From Chlamydomonas sphaeroides (taxonomy: Eukaryota > Chlorophyta > Chlorophyceae > Chlamydomonadales > Chlamydomonadaceae): 12,585 nt of DNA. Shown in pieces: positions 1-6,664 of the stretch. The DNA lies in assembly GCA_001662425.1 (NCBI GenBank), contig BDDC01001929.1:1-12585 (forward strand), in the 5' to 3' direction. Every line of letters begins with the position of its first letter. Position 1 is the stretch's first letter. The position numbers and the translations under genes are program-made. The notes beneath the pieces are model-generated. The model saw only the letters and a list, made by a program, of their open reading frames with translations, was not told the origin of the DNA and did no database searches.

Positions 1-3000
1 GGCCTGCTTGCGCGCGGCGGCGGCGAGTGCGAAGTCCTGCGGACGGGGTCAGGGGGCCGGGGGTCGGGGGCCGGGGGCTCGGGGGTTCGGGGTTCGGGGG
101 TTCGGGGGTTCGGGGGTTCGGGGGTTCGGGGGTTCGGGGGTTCGGGGGTCAGCGCAGCGCAGCTCCGCACGCAGCAGGGGGCATGATGCACGCGCACAGC
201 ACGAGAGCCAGTGTGGCGCGCCTAGCAGCCTGGCCCCCGGCCCCCGCCCTCCCCCACCTGCATCGTGCGCTGCCGCTTCTTGGGCGGCTCAGCAGCGGCG
301 GCGGCGCCGCCGCCCGCCGCAGCCGCCGGCTGCTTGGCCTGCTGTGGCAGCTGCTGGCGGGAGCACAGCACCTCGAGCACCGTCACCGCCACCGCCTGCG
401 CCGAGGGCAATGGGGGGTTTGGGCGGCGCCAGCGCGTCAGCGCCGTCGCCGGCAAGCATCACCATGTGGTGGCGTGCGGGCGTGGCCCTTGCGTCAGAGC
501 GCCCCTGCGCCCGTGCCTCGAGGCCCCGACGCCACCTGCTCGCGCTTCTCCTTGGCCGCCTTCTTGCCCGGGTACTGCGCGAGGGGTGGGGGGGCGGGGG
601 CGGTCAGGGGAAGGGGAGGAGCTCAAGGGGTCGGACGGCGCAGGCGGCACCTCGCAGCGCCCTGCCAAGGGGTGCCGTACTGGAGCCCAGCCCCGAGCCG
701 CACCGGGCGTGGCTCCCGTCGCCCCGGCCGCCTTCCATGCGCCCGCCAGCCCCGCTTGGGCCCTGCCCGCGGAGCGCCCTCGCTGCTCTTTCCCCGGCCC
801 GCCCTCTGCCCCCCCTCTTCCCCCTGTCCACACCCCAGCTGCCCCGACCCTTCCGCCCCGCCCCCCGCAGAGCCCCTCACCTGCGTCACGCGCGGCGCGT
901 CCTCCACATCCGGCGCCCCGCCGCCCGCGAGGTACGAGTCCCAGGCCGCCGCCGCTCGGCACACGGCCCGCACCGGGCAGCCGCCGCAGTCGGGGTTGGC
1001 CGGGCGGCACACCGTGGCACCCAGCTCCATGAGCGCCTGAGGGCGCGTATCGTGCGGTTGGGTGGGCGGGCGGGCGTGTTCATCTTTAAGGAAGGGATTA
1101 GGGTTGCCGTCGCCCAGCCAACTGATCAACCGCCAACCGCCGTCCAGCCAACTGATCAACCGTCAACCGCCGCCCAGCTGCTGACCTGGTTGTAGCAGCC
1201 GGGCCGGGCCCGCTCCAGCGCCTCGGCCGCCATGGCGGCGTGCGTGGGCGCCAGCTTGGTGGGGTCGCCCGGCAGCGCCCGCAGGCGGGATAGCACGCGG
1301 ATGACGTTGCCGTCTACGGCGGCGGCGGGGTGGCCGAAGGCGATGGACGAGACGGCGGCCGAGGTGTAGGGGCCCACACCTGGGGGGCGGGGAGGAGCGC
1401 AGGGGGCGAGGCAGGAGTGTTGGGGTGGAACGGGGGCAGGGTTCGTGCGGGGGCGTTGGGCGGAACGGCGGCTGAGGGCTCAGGGCCCACGCCTGGGGCG
1501 GGAGGGCAGGGGAGGCGACGATAGGGACCGGCGCCTTGTTCGCGCGCGTTGGTGGCCAGGGCCGCGAGGGCGGGTGGGGGTAGCGGGAGGCGGCTGTGCT
1601 GCACAGCCGGGCGCGGTGCGGCGGCCCGACCCGGGGCGGACGGCTGGTGGGGTCACGTCACGTCGCGGGCCACGTGCACTCGCTCACCCGGGATGGCCAG
1701 CAGCTCTGCCGCGGTGGTGGGGAAGCAGCCGCCCAGCTTGTTGGCCACGTAGCGGGCGCCGTCCAGCAGGTAGCGCGCCCTGGGGGAGGGAAGCGGAGGG
1801 AAGGGGAGGGGAGGCCGTGGAGGGTGAGGGATGGGGTTGAGAGGGATGGGGGGGCCGAGGGGAGCAAAAGCGGGGCGCCGTCCAGTAGGCAGCGCGCCCA
1901 AGGGCAGGATGAGCGGGGAGGGGCGGGGTAGGTAGGGAAGCATGGCACAGCACGGCGAGGACAGGCGAGCGCTGGCGGTGCGAGGGGAGGCGAGCGGCCG
2001 CATGGAGGCCAGGTGAGGCAGGCAGGCAGGCAGGTAGGTAGGCAGGGAGCTCCCGGGGCCCTCCCCGCGTCAAAGTCAGGCAGGTTGTACCCCTGTGCCC
2101 CTTTGCACTCGCGCCACCTCTTTGCCAACCCGACACCGCGGCGGGCCCTCACCTGCGGTAGTAGCCCAGCCCCGCCCACATGGCGTTGACGTCCTCCAGG
2201 GGTGCCGCCGCCAGGTCGGCAACTGTGGGCCACTTGGCCACCCAGCGCCGGAAGTACGGCATCACCGTTGCCACCTTGGGGCCGGGGCGAGGGGCGGGGG
2301 TGGGGAAGCGAGGGGAAGGGGAGGGGAGAGTCGTGCCGTGATGGGCTTCATCGACGCCCACGACTAAGATACGGTGGCTGCATCCCTGATTGCCATCACC
2401 TCGCTTGGGTCCGGCCCCTTCCTTTCCTGCGCCTCCACCCTACCTGCGTCTGCTGCAGCATGATCTCGCTGACCCACACCCAGTACGCAAACTGCTGCGG
2501 CGGCAGCTCGGCGGGCGCGGGCGCGGGCGCCTCCTCGCCGCCGCCATCGGCACCGTCGGCGGCGGCGCCGCCAGCGGCCGCCGCCGCCGGTGGCTTCTTG
2601 GAGTGCGGCGTGCGGCGCCAGGGCAGCACGCGGTGGTTGGCATCGTACCAGTCCAGCAGCGCGGCGCGGTACTGAGGCGGTTGGCCGTTGGGCGGTTGGT
2701 TAAAAGCCCAGCTGCCCAGCTGAAAGGGCTGGAACAAGAGCTCGGGGCAGCCAGGGGCTGGCGCACCGGCGGCCATGGCCGGTGCGAGGAGGACCGCACC
2801 TGCTCGCACTCCTCGTCGGTGAAGTAGCGCTGCCCGGCAGCGCCTGTGTCGCCAGCAGCCTGCTTGCTACCGGTAGCTCCTTTGCGCTTGGCGCCTGAGG
2901 AAAGTTGGGGCGAGTTGCAGTTGAGCGGATGGATGTGTTTGTCGCCTGGGCCCGGTGCTCATATGCTCGCGGCTGCCTCACCAGCCTTGGCAGTCGCCAT

Positions 3001-3096
3001 GTCACCGGCCATGGCCTCCTGCGAGGGCCCGGCCTCGGCTTTGACGGGCTTCTTGACGCCGCGCGTTGCACCAGTCGGTGCAGCGCTCGCCCGCAT
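1..3096 (-). CDS. MUTY: A/G-specific adenine DNA glycosylase (MutY/MUTYH), 10 exons, 3' end cut by window
   Basis: Base-excision repair enzyme that removes adenine mispaired with 8-oxoguanine. Exons in transcript order: 3096-2982, 2894-2800, 2671-2444, 2274-2153, 1779-1688, 1379-1186, 1036-881, 574-536, 395-258, 36-1; all junctions are GT-AG and the phases agree, giving 405 codons so far. Visible motifs: FTDEECEQ then LLDWYD and LPWR (86-89); catalytic Glu139 in VSEIMLQQTQ; GLGYY; helix-hairpin-helix IPGVGPYTS (about 216-224); catalytic Asp240 in VDGNVIRV; 4Fe-4S cysteines 292, 299, 302 and 308 with C-x6-C-x2-C-x5-C spacing. An Ala/Gly/Pro-rich insert (about 97-128) separates LPWRR from the Glu helix. 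The start of the interdomain connector (VAVTVLEVL) is followed by low complexity and a basic PPKKRQR (384-390), a possible nuclear signal. The NUDIX-like C-terminal domain lies beyond position 1. ATG 3096 is the only upstream ATG in frame, with a stop at 3219-3217; a spliced upstream exon with a targeting peptide cannot be excluded. Confidence 0.95.
64..149. repeat. 8-bp tandem repeat (TTCGGGGG)n in a MutY intron
   Basis: Seven exact units run from 93 to 148. They are preceded by one 7-bp unit (86-92) and by diverged units back to about 64. The array lies in the 221-nt intron 257-37 of the MutY gene. The G-runs are on the plus strand, the template for this gene, and the many GGGGG runs with 3-nt spacers could fold as a G-quadruplex. 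Confidence 0.95.
1111..1178. repeat. 30-bp tandem repeat beside a MutY splice donor
   Basis: Two 30-bp units (1111-1140, 1141-1170) agree at 28 of 30 positions and share CAGCCAACTGATCAACCG. A partial third unit runs to about 1178. The array fills nearly half of the 149-nt intron 1185-1037 and stops a few bases from its donor at 1185. Confidence 0.9.
1464..1500 (-). pseudogene. Decayed copy of the start of MutY exon 6
   Basis: On the minus strand this reads as acceptor-like CGCCCCAG followed by a frame encoding GVGPEPSAAVP. The true exon (1379-1186) begins GVGPYTSAAVS after CCCCCCAG. The two stretches match over about 35 nt with a 1-nt length difference and a 113-bp offset. The copy sits within intron 1687-1380. 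It keeps an AG acceptor, so it could be a cryptic splice site, but the match ends within about a dozen codons. Confidence 0.7.
1873..1900 (-). pseudogene. Decayed copy of the start of MutY exon 5
   Basis: Positions 1754-1781 and 1873-1900 match at 25 of 28 bases with a fixed 119-bp offset. The real exon starts at 1779 and encodes ARYLLDGAR; the copy would encode ARCLLDGAP. In the copy the acceptor CAG is TTG, so it should not splice. It lies in intron 2152-1780. Confidence 0.75.
2010..2047. repeat. Tetranucleotide microsatellite (GGCA/GGTA)
   Basis: A short run of GCAG and GTAG units lies in MutY intron 2152-1780. It is a simple-sequence tract with no visible function. Confidence 0.8.
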
Positions 3097-3411
3097 CGGC
3101 CTCCAGGTGGCGCTCTTCGGAACAGTTAGGTGATGTTGTATCACGCAGGCAAATGGTGGGCTGAACAGCGCAGGTGCTGCGACCTTAAAAGCGAATGCGC
3201 ATCGACAGCTGCTCACTCAGCATCGGCGGCCATCAATTCTGCTGCAGCAGCATGAAGTGGAGGTGTCGATTGTGGCAATCGTCTGGGCTTGGCTCTTCCC
3301 GCCAATGCGCGAGTACGGCGTCTTACAATTCCCAGCCTGTCCCCGCCAACCCACCACGCATCTGTCCCTCGGTCCCGTCCTCGTCCTCATCGTCGTCCCT
3401 GCCCTCCTCCT
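3097..3411. other. Upstream region of the MutY gene; no gene seen
   Basis: This is the likely 5' UTR/promoter side of MutY. The MutY frame is open upstream to a TGA at 3219-3217 but has no further ATG, only a GTG at 3216. A minus-strand stretch just upstream (about 3455-3345) encodes an acidic run KEEGRDDDEDEDGTEG ending in a stop; it has no clear start and was not called a gene. No TATA box was identified. Confidence 0.5.
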
Positions 3412-3882
3412 TCAGCACTGGCCCCGCATAGCTAGTTCTGGGACCAGCCCCGCCGTCCTCCTGCACCACTGGCTGGCCCCGCCCGCTTCACTGCGCTCAT
3501 CTCGAGGAGACGAGCACCCACGTCGCCTCGTCATCATCTCCATGCTCACACACAATCGGTGACTGCTCGACAGGCCACCGGCAATCAGCTCAGCGTTTTT
3601 CAGCCTCAGCTTCTCCGCAAGCTCGCCTGGCGCCAGCGCAAAGGATGCGGGAGTTGCGCTCGTTGCCTCCGCCGCGCCGCCGAGCCCCGAATGAAGTCTG
3701 TCGGTGACCTTCTTGTCGGGGCAACCTTGCACCGCACGTAGGTGCCCGGCTGGGGCTTGGCGATGAGCTCCGGCGCTGAAACTGTCGGGCTGTAGCACCA
3801 GCCACCAGGGTATCATCTGTATGTCCCTTGCTGGCCGGCAGGCCTTGGCTTGACAGCTGGGTCGCGACCTGTATGGCGCCAC
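3412..3882 (-). pseudogene. Coding-like, frame-broken segment of unknown origin
   Basis: A 156-codon minus-strand open frame contains stretches that look coding, for example DIQMIPWWLVLQPDSFSAG and FALAPGELAEKLRLKNAELI. Between them a neighbouring frame gives a more protein-like reading (PELIAKPQPGTYVRCKVAP). This is what a protein-coding sequence with two compensating frameshifts would look like, perhaps a decayed gene or transposon fragment. I do not recognise the family, and no start, splice structure or continuation could be established. Confidence 0.3.
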
Positions 3883-4536
3883 GCGTGCGCTACTCAGATA
3901 TGGCGTTCGTTGAGGCCGAGCGCTGCGTCACGGCAAGATCCCGCGCCATGCGGGGTGCTGAGCCGTTACGCCGACGGGCGGACGGCGGAGACGACAATCA
4001 GGCCCAGGCGGCCCTGCTCAGCAGGCCGGCGCGTTACATGACCGACACGGCTGCAGGCATGGCCAGGTGGACGAGCTCCTTGGCGGGAGTTGACGACCGA
4101 GTGCTATGTGCTGGACGGCGGCCAGCCTGCTTCGCACACGTGCACTTGCTGTGCAGGCAGCGCCGGCCGCCGTGCAGCATGCGCGATAAAGGCAGGGATG
4201 CTAGCTAGCCGTACGCACCCAGCGCACACGAACCCTGGTGGCCCTACCTTCGCCCCGGGGGCCGGGGCCGGGGCGCAACCAACGGCCTGTCGTGCTTCGC
4301 CCGGACCACGCCCTTCATATCCTGGCGCCCAGGAGGGGCGGTCAGGTAACACAATGACGCCGGCACGTGGGGTCCCATCCGGGATGGGGAGAGGGCCGAG
4401 CCCCATGGCGCGCATGCAGGCCGCTCCTCCCCCTTGCCCTCCACCGTGCCCCCACCCGCCAGCGCCCACACACCCTGCACCTGCGCTGCGCTTGTGCGCT
4501 GCAGCGCTACTCTGCTACTCATACATAAGATAGCTT

Positions 4537-4575
4537 GGCCTGGCGGGCACACATGGCCGTGTTCGCCGCCAGGCC
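4537..4575. repeat. Perfect 10-bp inverted repeat, hairpin
   Basis: GGCCTGGCGG (4537-4546) and CCGCCAGGCC (4566-4575) are exact reverse complements around a 19-nt loop. The loop can pair further (GCACAC against GTGTTC, imperfect). No T-run or gene end adjoins it, so a terminator role is not supported. Confidence 0.7.
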
Positions 4576-4883
4576 GCCGCACGCACAGCCCACGGCCTAC
4601 ACCTGTCGCCTCGAGCACGCGCAGCGGCACGCGTGTCGGGCCCCATGGCCCCATGAGCCGCCAGCGACCCCTGCGCTTGCCATCGCCCCACCGCATCAAA
4701 TCGACAACATGTGTGGGCACCGAGACCCACGCGCCAGGCGACGCACACATGACGCAAGCAAGCCCCCAACTTGACACGCCCCACACCCCCGCGCATGCTC
4801 CGCTTGCGATTCAAACACACAACATGGGTTCGGCGGGGCAGCGCCTGGGAAGCCGCCCAACAGGCCGCGTCGCCACAGCCCAC

Positions 4884-4936
4884 AGCCCACAGCTCACGGC
4901 GCACGGCCCAGAGCCCACAGCTCACGGCGCACGGCC
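4884..4936. repeat. 25-bp direct repeat, period 28
   Basis: AGCCCACAGCTCACGGCGCA and its following CGGCC occur at 4884-4908 and exactly again at 4912-4936. A shorter AGCCCACAG motif precedes them. It lies in intergenic DNA with no visible function. Confidence 0.9.
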
Positions 4937-5875
4937 GCAGCTATGCCACCGTCGAGGCACACTACACAGCAGCCGTGCCTAGGCCTCGCAGCAGCCCCTC
5001 CACCTCCCGTCAAGTTCCCGCCGTTGCCCGAAAGCCCACTAGCCATACTAATCACCAAGGCACCACAACACGGCGGCGCACACGGCAAGACCCCGGCTGC
5101 GCCACACGCACCCAACATGGCACGCTGCTCGGCAAGGGCTTTGACGAAGTGGCTCTCGCGGGGTTTCCGGCACACATACAGGATAACACGAGCGAGAGCC
5201 ACGCCAGGGGCCCCCTGGGCCGCCCCCGACACGCCGATTTGCAGTCAACCAAGCGCCCAAGAGCCCTCATGCCCGGCCAGGGGAGCACGCGGCACACGCC
5301 ACGGCCCACCCTACAAGCCGCGCCGCGCCGGGACGGCGGCTGTGTCATATTGCTTAGGGTTCGGGTCGTTGCCCTCAGCACTCTCAAAAGCTACCAAAGC
5401 CTGAGCCACGGGCCTTGCTCGTTGCTTACGCATCTTCCGCAGGACGTAGCAGCATCCAGGGAGCCGCCAAGTACGGTCCGCAGACACGCCGCTCGCTCGC
5501 TTGGCACAACAGATTTTTCACATACACGGCCCGGCACAGCAACAGTGACATGGGTAGTGTGAGCACCGAGGCGCACGAGGCCGGTCGCGGCCGGCCAACA
5601 ACCAAGTCTGCATTGCTATGCTCGGGCTTGCATGCATTGCGTTTGACCTTCAGTGGCGATGCGGACAACGCGCCGCCCGGTTAGATGTTTGGGATTGGGA
5701 GCCACACGCAAGTGCAGGTGACCCATGGGTCGGGCCTCTGCAGCGGGCCACTTCCATAACTTCTTCAGGCCCAGGCCCGCCACCCCAAGAAAGCCGCTAA
5801 AAGCCTATGCATGGCGGTGGTGCAAACCTCACAAGTTCACTTACTACAGCGCACACAGAGCACGGCACGCCGCGG

Positions 5876-5942
5876 CTGATTATTTTACCGATAATTAACA
5901 CACGTACACCTAACAGAAGACGTTATTAGGTATCTTTATTCT
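5876..5942. other. AT-rich island downstream of the kinase gene
   Basis: This is a sharply AT-rich stretch in otherwise GC-rich DNA, with TGATTATTTTACCGATAATT and TATCTTTATT. A 6-bp inverted repeat ACCTAA/TTAGGT (5908-5931) lies within it. It is about 730 nt past the kinase stop codon. It may be a 3'-end or nucleosome-free region or part of a mobile element, but no green-algal TGTAA polyadenylation signal was found on the minus strand between it and the kinase stop. Confidence 0.5.
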
Positions 5943-6664
5943 CCGGTTCTCCGGGTGCCCGCCCTGCGCAGCATCGCCGCAAGCAACCACCGCGACCACG
6001 GCCTCGGCCAGGGCAACCCGCATTCTCATGGTACTTCGTTCATAAAGTCACGCTTTGCGAGGTACCGGTACACAGCCCTGTATCAACGCGCTAGACCCGC
6101 ATGCCAATCAAGCCAACACGCGATCCCGGGGCAAGCCAGTACCATGCCTTACGCCGAGCGAGAAGTTCGTAGAGCGAGCGGATGCAACAGCCTTCACTGA
6201 CGAGCAAGAACACAGCCCAGACACCGCACTGCGTGATGTACGCCACGCGTGGTACCTTCTGATCCGCCGCCGACAGACAGCTTTGTGACTCCGCCGTGAC
6301 TACCGGCCGCCATTGCGGCCTGGAGCTAGGTTCCAAGCCTTGGCACCCCACCGGCAGTCAAACAACTGGTTGATGCCGGCCAGGCTCGCGCGCTCCGCGG
6401 TCGCCCGCTGCTCGCCACACGCAATGCGGCGGCGCGGTGCCGTCCCGTGCCACCCGCAGCGCTGCGCCGCAACGCCGGCGGCCCCACCAGGGCCCTCGAT
6501 GTGGCCCTCGATGCAAGCCGCCGCGCCCCTGCCCTCCCCTCCGCAGCTGCGTGCCTGCGCGCCGCCTCACTGCGGAGCACACGCCGCAGCGGCGGCCGCC
6601 CCGGGTTCGGCAGTGCGGCTGCGGGATGCGCCGCTGCGGCTGGCAGCAGCAGCACGCGCTCTTG
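5943..6664 (-). other. Probable 3' UTR and downstream flank of the kinase gene
   Basis: This stretch follows the stop codon at 6667-6665. No coding motif was found in any frame. No TGTAA (the usual polyadenylation motif in Chlamydomonas) occurs on the minus strand here, so the transcript end is not placed. Confidence 0.45.

Larger units (their letters stand above)
3883..5870. other. Intergenic stretch without a recognisable gene
   Basis: Open frames here (for example plus-strand 4771-5562) are rich in Arg, Pro, His and Thr. They show no motif and look like products of GC-rich sequence with few stops. A perfect inverted repeat (4537-4575) and a direct repeat (4884-4936) are the only structures seen. 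A non-coding RNA or a transposon remnant cannot be excluded. Confidence 0.6.

Noticed and set aside
64..149. CRISPR-like array
   Set aside because: The 8-bp head-to-tail units have no spacers, and the surrounding gene is eukaryotic.
500..515. Possible third decayed exon copy in MutY intron 535-396
   Set aside because: Only GGCGCAGG and a few scattered bases match the next exon start. This is within chance for such GC-rich sequence.
1092..1105. GGGATTAGGGTTG as a telomere-like repeat
   Set aside because: Only one and a half units, inside a MutY intron, and not the usual green-algal TTTTAGGG array.
8..1195. Long plus-strand open frames across the MutY region (395 and 337 codons)
   Set aside because: They run antisense to verified MutY exons, are Pro/Arg/Ala-rich and start inside a tandem repeat. 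Long open frames are expected by chance in GC-rich DNA.
3097..3216. N-terminal extension of MutY to a GTG at 3216
   Set aside because: Nuclear genes rarely start at GTG and no ATG exists in this extension. ATG 3096 is preferred.
4244..4786. Minus-strand 180-codon open frame
   Set aside because: No recognisable domain, and it crosses the hairpin at 4537-4575. The reading looks like chance.
4771..5562. Plus-strand 263-codon open frame
   Set aside because: Composition is Arg/Thr/Pro/His-rich with no motif, and it spans the direct repeat at 4884-4936. No support beyond length.
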